This document shows positions 1-6,626 of a DNA stretch of 18,556 nt, one piece after another (within the stretch, counting starts at the first letter, position 1; every line of letters begins with the position of its first letter). This DNA is from Candidatus Thorarchaeota archaeon (lineage in GTDB: Archaea; Asgardarchaeota; Thorarchaeia; Thorarchaeales; Thorarchaeaceae), in contig JAEORG010000036.1 of assembly GCA_016841005.1 (NCBI GenBank), forward strand, positions 1-18,556, written 5' to 3'. A program made the translations under genes and the position numbers. The notes below the pieces were generated by a model. The model did no database searches. It was not told the origin of the DNA and saw nothing but the letters and a program-made list of their open reading frames with translations.

Positions 1-637
1 GCACCGATAGGTTCTCTTTCGTTTCCTCCTCCGTTTGTCCTCCAGCTTTTCCTCGCATGACCATCTCTCTAATTGCCGTATTCAATGAGCTCAATGCCAT
101 GATGACCTTGAATGGTTCTACCTTACCTTCAACACCTGATTCCCTCATCGTCTTTACAATGACGTCAGTCATCAATTCCTGAACTCTGAGTAGGTTTTCC
201 TTGAACTCCTTCTCGCTCTCTGATAGTTTCTGTTTCTTCTCATCTTTCTCGGAGATAGTTCGAATTACGAGTCCAATTCTCCCAGAATCAAAAAGGGCAG
301 CTTGACCAGGGAATGATTCTACAAAGGCGAGGTACGCATCACCCATAGTCCGAAGTTCATATTTTGCTCCTGGAGCGTGAAGTAAGTCATTTAATGTATC
401 AAATAGTGTCTCATAGGTCTTTGAGATTACTGCAGTGAACAAGTCATCCTTTGAGTCGAAGTAATTGTAGATCGTTGCTTTCGTATATCCTGCATTAGAT
501 GCAATCTTGTCAACCATTGTAGCTTCGTATCCATTCTCAATGAAGGACTTCGCTGCAAATTCTGTAATTACATCTCTGCGAATCTTTCTCTCGCGTTCCA
601 ATCTCCTCTGTTTCGCGGATTCGTTCTTCTCACTCAT
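1..637 (-). CDS. TetR/AcrR-family transcriptional regulator (3' end cut by window edge)
   Basis: The minus strand is open from an ATG at 635-637 to the window edge, giving about 212 residues; a full TetR protein is usually 190-220, so only the last residues are missing. The N-terminus has the classic TetR helix-turn-helix: a basic start, then FAAKSFIENGYEATMVDKIA, and the recognition-helix signature AGYTKATIYNYFDSKDDLF (roughly residues 25-65). The rest is helical and charged, as expected of a ligand-binding and dimerisation domain, but it does not reveal the ligand. AGGTG lies just before the start. A double palindrome at 656-685 sits over the promoter, so the gene is probably autoregulated. 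Its target may include the divergent small gene at 780. The family call is confident; the regulated pathway is unknown. Confidence 0.9.
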   Translation of the reverse strand, partial: MSEKNESAKQRRLERERKIRRDVITEFAAKSFIENGYEATMVDKIASNAGYTKATIYNYFDSKDDLFTAVISKTYETLFDTLNDLLHAPGAKYELRTMGDAYLAFVESFPGQAALFDSGRIGLVIRTISEKDEKKQKLSESEKEFKENLLRVQELMTDVIVKTMRESGVEGKVEPFKVIMALSSLNTAIREMVMRGKAGGQTEEETKENLSV

Positions 638-655
638 TAGACACACCTGTTATTT

Positions 656-685
656 TACTTAAGTATATTAAATTATACTTAAGTA
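656..685. promoter_or_regulatory. Twin-palindrome operator over the TetR gene promoter
   Basis: Two copies of the 10-base palindrome TACTTAAGTA lie at 656-665 and 676-685, exactly 20 bases apart, or about two helical turns. Together they form one larger perfect inverted repeat with 12-base arms (TACTTAAGTATA and its complement) around a 6-base centre. An AT-rich TATA-like box on the minus strand (about 664-672) lies between the palindromes, some 27 bases before the regulator start. This fits two TetR dimers bound on the same face and excluding TBP/TFB. Binding by the adjacent TetR protein is inferred from position and symmetry. Confidence 0.75.
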
Positions 686-779
686 TAAAAGATTTCTCTC
701 AAGGCAAGATATCTCATGTGTTAGCTAAATACTATTCATACTTATTAGCAAAGAATCGAAATTATCATAGTTGGTTGAA

Positions 780-1052
780 ATGAAAGTCACTCCACTTGCT
801 GTAGCTGAGAGAAACTATCTCAGAGGGGTTCTCAAGGCATTTCTGGAGGGTAAGAAGAATCAGAATTATGTCCTAGGTTGTTTTAGAAATGTCCCTATCA
901 AGGTCTTCGATGAAATTGCGAAAGACCTCAGTTCTCACTCTGAACAACCACGGTTCAAAGAGCTATACGAGATCAGGAAGAAGCTCGAAGAAGCTCTCTC
1001 TGAAAACCCATGTAAAACACGATTTAGCCCGTGGGTAATAAGCCGTTACTAA
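780..1052 (+). CDS. Small hypothetical protein
   Basis: This is a short soluble protein of 90 residues if it starts at the ATG at 780; a TTG at 771 in the same frame would add three residues. I do not recognise a family. It is basic and mostly helical by eye, with a charged helix near residues 60-75 (ELYEIRKKLEEAL) and an aromatic end (SPWVISRY). No metal-binding cysteine pairs, signal peptide or membrane segment are visible. No clear Shine-Dalgarno site precedes it. It is transcribed away from the TetR gene and shares the intergenic region that holds the twin palindrome, so it could be a target of that regulator. Coding status rests on an intact frame between real genes and plausible composition. 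Confidence 0.55.
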   Translation: MKVTPLAVAERNYLRGVLKAFLEGKKNQNYVLGCFRNVPIKVFDEIAKDLSSHSEQPRFKELYEIRKKLEEALSENPCKTRFSPWVISRY

Positions 1053-1116
1053 TTGTAACGTTCTTGAGAACTACATTAGTTTTTATGTAACTTTGTTGCA
1101 AAGCACATGATGAGAG

Positions 1117-1551
1117 ATGTCGTCTGGAGTTCGCGTGTGTAGATCATGTGGTGCCAAATTAGCTCCTGATGAGAGAAAGTGTCCTTCTTGCGGGTATCTA
1201 AATATAGACTCCAGAACAGCAAGATTAGGATCAAGGATTGAATCAACACCACCGCCTGTGCCTGTTGTGAAATCCACACAACCACCTCAATCAGATGTTG
1301 AGAGTTCAAAAGAGAGTGCTCCTGAAACTGCTGATCCCAGTTCTGGAAAAGAGGCTAAACCTGATAGTCACTATGCTGTAGCACCACAGGCATTCGATGA
1401 ATGCCCTAACTGCGGAACAGCATTTCGGGGGAGCACATGTCCTAACTGTGGTTACAAGCTAAAAGGAAGCAGTGGCGGCTGTGGTAGCTGTACATGTTTT
1501 GTCTTCTTGCTTATCATGCTTAGTATCCTATCTACAATATTCATTCTCTAA
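1117..1551 (+). CDS. Double zinc-ribbon protein with C-terminal membrane tail
   Basis: 144 residues. An N-terminal zinc ribbon has C8-x2-C11 and C22-x2-C25 (CRSCG, CPSCG). A Pro/Ser/Glu-rich flexible linker follows (about 35-90). A second ribbon has C96-x2-C99 and C108-x2-C111 (CPNCG twice). A Gly/Ser stretch with a CGSCTC cluster (122-127) leads straight into a hydrophobic tail of about 17 residues ending at the C-terminus. The predicted topology is a tail-anchored protein with both ribbons in the cytoplasm. Double zinc ribbons of this kind are common in archaeal membrane proteins of unknown role, where they probably act as protein-protein or nucleic-acid docking modules. The membrane-adjacent cysteine cluster could be lipid-modified or metal-binding, which is speculation. 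TATA-like sequence near 1080-1088 suggests its own promoter. Confidence 0.8.
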   Translation: MSSGVRVCRSCGAKLAPDERKCPSCGYLNIDSRTARLGSRIESTPPPVPVVKSTQPPQSDVESSKESAPETADPSSGKEAKPDSHYAVAPQAFDECPNCGTAFRGSTCPNCGYKLKGSSGGCGSCTCFVFLLIMLSILSTIFIL

Positions 1552-1592
1552 CCTGATTAGCTATATTCAGGGAGATTGTTACTAGAATCAGG
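1552..1592. terminator. Weak inverted repeat between convergent genes
   Basis: CCTGATT at 1552-1558, directly after the stop of the zinc-ribbon gene, is complementary to AATCAGG at 1586-1592. A shorter alternative pairing (CCTGA with TCAGG at 1567-1571) is also possible. This is the only structure in the short gap between the convergent genes ending at 1551 and 1613. The stem is AT-rich with a long loop and lacks a clean U-tract, so a terminator role is a weak guess. Confidence 0.25.
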
Positions 1593-1612
1593 AATGGGTC
1601 TTACTGGGTATA

Positions 1613-1954
1613 CTATCTCTTCCGCTTTTTCTTTTCTCCTCGAGGAGTCACCCGAATCCGTTCGACCTCTTCAGGTTCTTCAAATATCTCCTTCCACTGT
1701 TCAGATGTTAATATCTCACGTAGTTTATCCTTCCCACCTTTCTTCATTCGTTCACTGGTATATTCAAGCCGTGTTACCTTTACTGGAGACGAAGGAATAT
1801 CAAATTCATCCTTGTCATATTTGCGTAGAGTAATTTCCATGTACTCGTGAAGATGCTCTAGCTGGTCCTCAATTGCATCTCTCTCCTTATCGAGTTTGTA
1901 GAACTCTTCACAAATATCTAGCATCTCTTTCTCAAACTTCTCTTGTATACTCAT
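1613..1954 (-). CDS. Small coiled-coil protein of unknown function
   Basis: 113 residues starting MSIQEKFEKEML. I chose the ATG at 1952-1954 because GAGGT at 1962-1966 stands 7 bases before it. A longer frame up to 2050 would overlap the upstream ICMT-like gene and has no such site. The first 50 residues are a strongly charged heptad-like helix (EFYKLDKERDAIEDQLEHLHEYM), followed by a short linker, a second helical segment, and a very basic end (PRGEKKKRKR). No known domain is recognised. It is soluble by composition. It follows the ICMT-like gene by 58 bases on the same strand and is probably the last gene of the FdhD-ICMT unit. Confidence 0.7.
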   Translation of the reverse strand: MSIQEKFEKEMLDICEEFYKLDKERDAIEDQLEHLHEYMEITLRKYDKDEFDIPSSPVKVTRLEYTSERMKKGGKDKLREILTSEQWKEIFEEPEEVERIRVTPRGEKKKRKR

Positions 1955-2012
1955 CACTGAAACCTCGCTCTTTGTCACACTGTAAAATGTCAGATAATAA
2001 TGATTCTGATTC

Positions 2013-2879
2013 TCATAGCGCTCCTCTAAGAAACCTGAAGAATTTTCCATAGTTCCTCGGACTGACGAACATTGCAGGGACTTTGTTCATATAGTCGGAA
2101 TATGATGTACCAAATCGTTCGATCAGTTCCTTCTCTTCTCTTCTAATATGTATTCTAAAAACAAGATACACTATGAAGAACATCGCAATGGAATACACTG
2201 AAAATCTGAAGAAGAGAGCACCCAGCGCGAACAAAACACCTGATAGATAGGCTGGATGACGAATGACTGAGTAGATCTCATTCTCTTGAACCTCGGACTC
2301 CTCGGGGAAGTAGAGATAGACGACGGTCATGTAATCTATACCAAACGTGAAGATAGCACTGCGAACAAGTAATGCTCCTAAGATAATGAAAATCCCACTG
2401 AGCACCAAACGAAGGATAATGTCAATTTCAAGTCCTATACCGAAGAATGGTAGGAGTGATTGTGACCAAAGAATCGTGAGTTCATTGACTGGTGGACCTG
2501 GAGGAAGCGAACGGACTGAGGTAAATCCTTGAAAGACCACAGGCGGTACAAGAAAGACGCCCACAAGTCCTGTTGGAATTATATGTTGATATGCTAGGTG
2601 TCCGTACTTTTCCTTCAGTTTCTCTCTCTGATTCCAGACCCTTCCAATAAGCCACAATGCTAGGGCACCAATGAAAATACTACCTAGAAATGGCATGTAT
2701 GGTTCTATCATTACAAGATATGAAATGTCAGGAAAGATACGAGGTGCCACATCAAGGAGAATTATGAATATGTACCCTATAATTGCAGAAAAGAGTCCTC
2801 TGAGAGGAAGAAGTGCAAGTTTGCGTCCAGGATAATCTGGAAGTTTTTCTCTTAGCTTCTCAATCCCTTTCAATTCCAT
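2013..2879 (-). CDS. ICMT/phospholipid-methyltransferase-like integral membrane methyltransferase
   Basis: 288 residues with several hydrophobic segments (about 27-43, 60-80, 102-118, 155-178, 212-243). The C-terminal part carries the hallmark of the isoprenylcysteine carboxyl methyltransferase / PEMT superfamily: IRHPAYLSG (R207, H208, P209), then after a membrane hairpin RREEKELIERFGTSYSDYMNKVP (E248, E249, then G-x2-Y-x2-Y). Known members bind S-adenosylmethionine at the membrane face and methylate small hydrophobic or lipidated acceptors. The substrate cannot be told from sequence, and prokaryotic members are seldom prenyl-protein methylases. The extra N-terminal half of about 150 residues makes it longer than minimal bacterial relatives. 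It lies 37 bases after FdhD on the same strand, so the two are probably co-transcribed. Confidence 0.85.
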   Translation of the reverse strand: MELKGIEKLREKLPDYPGRKLALLPLRGLFSAIIGYIFIILLDVAPRIFPDISYLVMIEPYMPFLGSIFIGALALWLIGRVWNQREKLKEKYGHLAYQHIIPTGLVGVFLVPPVVFQGFTSVRSLPPGPPVNELTILWSQSLLPFFGIGLEIDIILRLVLSGIFIILGALLVRSAIFTFGIDYMTVVYLYFPEESEVQENEIYSVIRHPAYLSGVLFALGALFFRFSVYSIAMFFIVYLVFRIHIRREEKELIERFGTSYSDYMNKVPAMFVSPRNYGKFFRFLRGAL

Positions 2880-2916
2880 TGAAAATCACTCTCTACACTA
2901 CCGATTTTCCACCTAA

Positions 2917-3729
2917 TCAGGATGATGATGGGCCCATAATTCCCTCTATCTTACATGCACCCTGATTATAGACCCTCATCTTAGTACCTTTGAAGGCTCC
3001 AACAAGAGTTAGATTTGCTTTCTTTGCAAACTTCACCCCAGCATCGGTTGATACAGCGTATGAAACCAGTAAAGGAATTGATGTCCAAGCACATTTACTG
3101 ACGACATCCGCAGTCAATCTACCTGAGCTAAACAACATGCATCTAGATAGGTCTAGTCTCTGATTAACAGCAAGTCCTATCGCTTTATCAACCGCATTAT
3201 GGCGTCCAAGGTCTTCTGAAATCGTGAATTTGTTGGAATGAATCTCTTTCACTAAAGCTCCGTGAAGTGCTCCTGTCTTTTGACGACCTGTTTGAGAATC
3301 TCTAAGAAGTTTAGCTACCTCCGATAGAGCATCGATATGGACCTCGATCGACTTAGAAATCGAGGGAACACCAGCAGCACTTCTGAGTTCTTTTAGGATT
3401 TCAGGTGCAGAACATTCAGTTCCAATGAATCTTCGAATCTGTGAGAATCCTCTTTGTGTTCTGGCTGTAGATTCATCCTTCAAAGTCAGGATACACCGAT
3501 TTGCTGCATATCTAATCTCTTCTATCTCATCCATCGATTCAACTATTCCCGTTGAGAGGAGATATCCTGTAGCAAGTTCCTTTTCAAGCCCTGGGCTGCA
3601 GACAAAGGCTGCAACAAATTCTTTGTTGATTCGAACTTCTAGAGCTGTTTCAATAGCCACCAAATCATCCTCTTCTTCCTGATACCCTTTGGTGATCTTC
3701 TGTGTTGGTAGAGTCCGGTATTGCTTCAT
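2917..3729 (-). CDS. fdhD: FdhD family sulfur carrier for formate dehydrogenase
   Basis: 270 residues from the ATG at 3727-3729; a TTG six bases earlier is the only alternative. FdhD carries sulfur from a cysteine desulfurase to the molybdenum/tungsten bis-MGD cofactor, which formate dehydrogenases need. Family landmarks are present in order: an N-terminal SPGLEKELATGYLLSTGIV block (about 45-63), TGALHGALV, the signature EDLGRHNAVDKAIG (about 172-185), SSGRLTADVVSK, and the final NLTLVGAFKGTKMRVYN. The persulfide motif, normally C-x2-C, reads GTECSAPE here: C106 is kept but the second cysteine is replaced by proline. No formate dehydrogenase subunit is in the window. It heads the minus-strand group FdhD, ICMT-like and coiled-coil protein. 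A T-rich TATA-like stretch lies about 40 bases upstream of the start. Confidence 0.92.
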   Translation of the reverse strand: MKQYRTLPTQKITKGYQEEEDDLVAIETALEVRINKEFVAAFVCSPGLEKELATGYLLSTGIVESMDEIEEIRYAANRCILTLKDESTARTQRGFSQIRRFIGTECSAPEILKELRSAAGVPSISKSIEVHIDALSEVAKLLRDSQTGRQKTGALHGALVKEIHSNKFTISEDLGRHNAVDKAIGLAVNQRLDLSRCMLFSSGRLTADVVSKCAWTSIPLLVSYAVSTDAGVKFAKKANLTLVGAFKGTKMRVYNQGACKIEGIMGPSSS

Positions 3730-3894
3730 GTACAAAGCCCATTGACGGATTATCCTGAATCATAAAAAAGGAAGGGATGGGGAGTTAATCCACTCCTAAA
3801 GAAAGTCATTTTTCATCAACAATATTGAGAATTCATACTCCGTCTTTACTAGATTATTTCTTTGTTTACTACTATGTACTTCTTGTGATATATT

Positions 3895-4527
3895 ATGAAT
3901 ATGGAAACAACAAAGAACGGAAAATCGATAGATGCACTGACAACGGATCAATTATCTGTAGTAGAGGAATCTATTCGCAGCGAATCTTCCAGACCACTAA
4001 CATTCAATGAAATCGAAGATCAAATCCGTAAAAGAAAATTCGGTATCATTAGCACAGTTGACCAAAAGGGTCGACCACACTCGACTGGCATTCTATTCGG
4101 AGTGTCATCACCTGAATCCCCTCTTGCATTCTATATAGTGACACAGAAGACCTCAGCTAAGGTCAGATACATCAAGAATAATCCTAATGTTTCATTACTT
4201 GTGCCTTTCCCACATTACTATCTCCGATTTGTCCCTGATAGTACAGTGATGTTCAGGGGTACAGCTGATTTTGTATCTCTTAATAATGAAGATGTACAAT
4301 CTGCATTCTCACAGGGTCGGATCTTAAAGGCTAATCTGGATGTAGATTCAGAGGTCATGCGCGATGCTGTAGTTATCAGAATTAAGCCATTCAAGACTAT
4401 CTATTGCTATGGTATTGGCGTTGGAATGAATGACCTCAGAAAGGATCCAACTTCAGCTAGATACAAGATCACAATACCTAGAAGCCGTCGGCTGGGTAAT
4501 GGTTCACTGATACGAAGGAGTGGGTGA
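3895..4527 (+). CDS. FMN-binding split-barrel protein (pyridoxamine 5'-phosphate oxidase-like)
   Basis: 210 residues. Residues about 37-150 form the PNPOx-like split barrel: an entry helix (FNEIEDQIRKRKFG), the strand pair IISTVDQKGRPHSTGILFGV, FYIVTQKTSAKVRYIKNNPNVSLLVPF, then VMFRGTADFVSL. Proteins of this fold usually bind FMN, F420 or heme and act as small-molecule oxidoreductases; which cofactor applies here is not clear. A short N-terminal extension of about 35 polar residues and a basic C-terminus (RSRRLGNGSLIRRSG) are not part of the core. The ATG is preceded by an AT-rich region without a Shine-Dalgarno site. Its stop overlaps the ribosome-binding site of the CPBP protease gene, so the two are translated together. 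The operon with a membrane protease does not point to a substrate. Confidence 0.82.
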   Translation: MNMETTKNGKSIDALTTDQLSVVEESIRSESSRPLTFNEIEDQIRKRKFGIISTVDQKGRPHSTGILFGVSSPESPLAFYIVTQKTSAKVRYIKNNPNVSLLVPFPHYYLRFVPDSTVMFRGTADFVSLNNEDVQSAFSQGRILKANLDVDSEVMRDAVVIRIKPFKTIYCYGIGVGMNDLRKDPTSARYKITIPRSRRLGNGSLIRRSG

Positions 4528-4533
4528 GATAGG

Positions 4534-5364
4534 ATGATACGAAAAATAATTAGTGACCACACTCTGGCTGCATATGTTCTTTTAGCCTATGGAATTACTT
4601 GGATAATCGCTCTTCCATTGATACTAAGCTATCATGGTTTGATAACAGTATCAATACCATTTTCAATCCATTACCTTACACCACTTGGTCCAATACTTTC
4701 TGCATTGATTGTCACAGGGGCTCAAAGAGGTAAAGATGGTCTTCGTGAAATAATTAGTAGAATCACAAAATGGAGAGTAAGACCCGTTTGGATCGCATTT
4801 GCAGTATTCTTTGTATGGATTCTCTATCTTGTGTCGGGAGTTATTATTGTATCAATGGGTCAAGTCTGGCCAGATCTTAGTGTTTTTGGCCAAGTGCTGT
4901 ATATGCCTTATCTGACCTTCATTGGAGCCTGGTTCCTCTGGATATTCTCGTTCGGTTTAGGCGAAGAATCTGGGTGGAGAGGATTCCTCTTGCCAAGGCT
5001 TCAGAGCAAGTATAATGCAATGATATCTACACTGATTGTCGCCATTATCTGGGCTGGATGGCATATACCAATGTTCCTCTATAATGAGAATCTTATAGCA
5101 ATGGGCTTTGCTGGAACGATATTCTGGGTAATTGGGTTGACATTTGGTGCTACTCTCTTAACTTGGCTCTATAATAGCAGTGAGGGAAGTATCCTTGTGA
5201 CAGCTATCTGGCATGGAACCTACAATCTCTTTACTGGAGCTCAAGGACAGGCAGCTGGCTTGTCAGCTGGGATAATCAGTATGTTTGTGATGATTTGGGT
5301 AGTCATTGTTGTATTGGTATTTAAACCACGAAATCTATCTAGACTGAAGCGCCAGACTGCATAG
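4534..5364 (+). CDS. CPBP/CAAX-type intramembrane metalloprotease
   Basis: 276 residues with about seven or eight membrane segments. The three catalytic motifs of the CPBP family (CAAX proteases and bacteriocin-processing enzymes, PF02517) are all visible: GLGEESGWRGFLLP (E144, E145, R149), WAGWH (H177), and AIWHGTYNLF (H227, N231). These residues bind a metal inside the membrane, so the protein is expected to be active. Eukaryotic Rce1 belongs to this family, but most prokaryotic members have other or unknown roles, such as immunity to peptides or processing of membrane proteins. The start is fixed by GGTGA at 4523-4527, which overlaps the upstream stop and stands 6 bases before the ATG, indicating translational coupling with the split-barrel gene. 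Confidence 0.9.
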   Translation: MIRKIISDHTLAAYVLLAYGITWIIALPLILSYHGLITVSIPFSIHYLTPLGPILSALIVTGAQRGKDGLREIISRITKWRVRPVWIAFAVFFVWILYLVSGVIIVSMGQVWPDLSVFGQVLYMPYLTFIGAWFLWIFSFGLGEESGWRGFLLPRLQSKYNAMISTLIVAIIWAGWHIPMFLYNENLIAMGFAGTIFWVIGLTFGATLLTWLYNSSEGSILVTAIWHGTYNLFTGAQGQAAGLSAGIISMFVMIWVVIVVLVFKPRNLSRLKRQTA

Positions 5365-5378
5365 CTTCAGGTCATCAT

Positions 5379-5417
5379 GAGTGTCGTAGTTCTATAGGAT
5401 TCGAACCATCGACACTC
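5379..5417 (+). terminator. Stable hairpin between convergent genes, probable terminator
   Basis: GAGTGTCG at 5379-5386 pairs perfectly with CGACACTC at 5410-5417. Within the loop GTTC (5389-5392) can pair with GAAC (5403-5406). The element lies 15 bases after the stop of the CPBP gene and is followed by TTGTTCATTTTATC. It sits between two convergent genes, where a bidirectional terminator would be useful. Its loop holds the repeated TATAGGATTCGAACCA motif, so it may be more than a simple terminator. Confidence 0.45.
5393..5408 (+). repeat. 16-base motif, copy 1
   Basis: TATAGGATTCGAACCA here matches 15 of 16 bases of the motif at 17591-17606. Both copies are in the same orientation and lie shortly after a plus-strand stop codon (29 and 12 bases). 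Read on the minus strand it contains GGTTCGAATCC, the consensus of a tRNA T-arm (B-box). The flanks do not extend the T-stem beyond two pairs, so no tRNA is present. Confidence 0.5.
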
Positions 5418-5465
5418 TTGTTCATTTTATCAGTTTTTCATCATCTCACGACAATGTATCTAGAA

Positions 5466-6443
5466 TCAGGTATCTGGATTGTTCTTCACGAATTCGAGTG
5501 CTATTTGTAAATTCTTAATCGATAGATTACCACCTGAACAGACAAGTCCAATCTTCTTGTCCTTTAATTGTTCTCGAATCTTATACGCAGCAGCAAGAGG
5601 CGCAGACCCTGCTCCCTCTGCGAGGGTGTGGGCATAACGTATCATCCAGACGATAGCTCGCAAGATATCTTCTTCACTGACTAGCATAAAGTCATCCAGG
5701 TGTTGCCGTAAGATACGTTGTGGAAGTTCAAAGGCTGTTCCTGTGGATAACCCTTCAACGAAAGTTCGATTGGGTCTTTCGAGAAGGGTTCTCTCTTGCC
5801 ATGAGTCATGTGCAGCAGGAGCGGCCTCAGACTGAACACCAATGACCTTAATTTCTGGATTAACAGACTTGGCAACAATACAAGTACCAGCGACACCGCT
5901 ACCACCTCCCACAGGCACGATGATGAGTTCAATATCTGGCTGTTCTTGTAGCATCTCAAGAGCCTCCGTTGCTACACCTGCAATCAAGTCTGGTTCATTT
6001 CCTGAGTGGATATATCGGTAACCTTCTACTCTGGCAAGTTTCTCACACTGTAGTCTTGCATCATCGAAAGTTTCGCCATGAAAAACTATCTCAGCACCCA
6101 TTCCTCTTATGGCAGCTACCTTTCCAGGATTTGACTCCTCTGGCATGACGACAAGTGCTCGTACTCCAAATAATCGTGATGCATACGCAATTGATTGTCC
6201 ATGATTACCTGTGGATGCAGTAATCACTCCTCTCTTCTTCTCTTCCTGAGAGAGTCTTGAAATTAGATTGACACCACCACGTATCTTGAAAGCTCCGATC
6301 GGGTGGCAATTTTCATGTTTGATGAAAACCTCAGTGCCAATCAGTTCATTGATGCCAGGGTAACTTAGGCAAGGTGTTGGCTTTAGGTATCGTGAAATAT
6401 TCCTCTGAGCTTCAATAACATCTCTAAATGACGGAGGTTCCAT
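5466..6443 (-). CDS. PLP-dependent threonine/serine dehydratase
   Basis: 325 residues, the length of single-domain fold-type II dehydratases without an ACT regulatory domain (biosynthetic IlvA is longer). The PLP lysine is K53 in PIGAFKIRGG. The substrate loop is ASTGNHGQ (76-83), the phosphate-binding glycine loop GGGSGVAG (179-186), and the C-terminal motifs are TLAEGAGSAPLAA and CSGGN (302-306), which holds the pyridine nitrogen. These enzymes deaminate threonine or serine to 2-oxobutyrate or pyruvate. Because no ACT domain is present, it is probably not feedback-inhibited by isoleucine and may be catabolic. Close alternatives in the same subgroup are hydroxyectoine-related EutB and serine racemase; sequence reading alone cannot exclude them. 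It diverges from a small zinc membrane protein across a spacer with two inverted repeats. Confidence 0.9.
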   Translation of the reverse strand: MEPPSFRDVIEAQRNISRYLKPTPCLSYPGINELIGTEVFIKHENCHPIGAFKIRGGVNLISRLSQEEKKRGVITASTGNHGQSIAYASRLFGVRALVVMPEESNPGKVAAIRGMGAEIVFHGETFDDARLQCEKLARVEGYRYIHSGNEPDLIAGVATEALEMLQEQPDIELIIVPVGGGSGVAGTCIVAKSVNPEIKVIGVQSEAAPAAHDSWQERTLLERPNRTFVEGLSTGTAFELPQRILRQHLDDFMLVSEEDILRAIVWMIRYAHTLAEGAGSAPLAAAYKIREQLKDKKIGLVCSGGNLSIKNLQIALEFVKNNPDT

Positions 6444-6496
6444 AAAGGTATCAACTCCTACGATATCTGTTACTTTTCTATCGATTATATTTCGGA

Positions 6497-6517
6497 ACTC
6501 TTAAGTCTGATAAGAGT
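6497..6517. promoter_or_regulatory. Inverted repeat upstream of the dehydratase gene
   Basis: ACTCTTA at 6497-6503 and TAAGAGT at 6511-6517 are perfect complements around a 7-base spacer, 54 bases before the dehydratase start. The size and spacing fit a dimeric helix-turn-helix operator. No regulator gene is adjacent, so the binding protein is unknown. Confidence 0.35.
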
Positions 6518-6532
6518 AACTCTCTATTTTGC

Positions 6533-6554
6533 TTATTCGATTCTCACCGAATAA
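6533..6554. promoter_or_regulatory. Second inverted repeat in the divergent spacer
   Basis: TTATTCG at 6533-6539 and CGAATAA at 6548-6554 are perfect complements around an 8-base spacer. It lies between the first repeat (6497-6517) and the start of the small zinc membrane protein. It could be an operator or promoter element for either divergent gene. Confidence 0.35.
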
Positions 6555-6610
6555 TCAAAAACGCCTCCTAAATTCTACAACTTCAGATAAGCAACTCCAT
6601 ATCTAGGATT

Positions 6611-6616
6611 GGAGGT
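6611..6616 (+). promoter_or_regulatory. Shine-Dalgarno site that selects a TTG start
   Basis: GGAGGT at 6611-6616 is a full-strength ribosome-binding site. The first in-frame start codon at a workable distance is TTG at 6627-6629, 10 bases downstream. An upstream TTG at 6609 overlaps the site itself and cannot use it. Confidence 0.65.
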
Positions 6617-6626
6617 ATATGCCATC

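Noticed and set aside
1576..1833. Open frame of 85 codons on the plus strand
   Set aside because: Antisense to the small coiled-coil gene, which has a proper Shine-Dalgarno site; no recognisable features.
3825..4010. Open frame of 61 codons on the plus strand before the split-barrel gene
   Set aside because: It overlaps the split-barrel gene in another frame and has no start signal; probably chance.
5379..5417. Possible tRNA gene on the minus strand because of the GGTTCGAATCC element
   Set aside because: No acceptor stem, D-arm or anticodon arm can be folded around it, and the T-stem pairs at only two positions.
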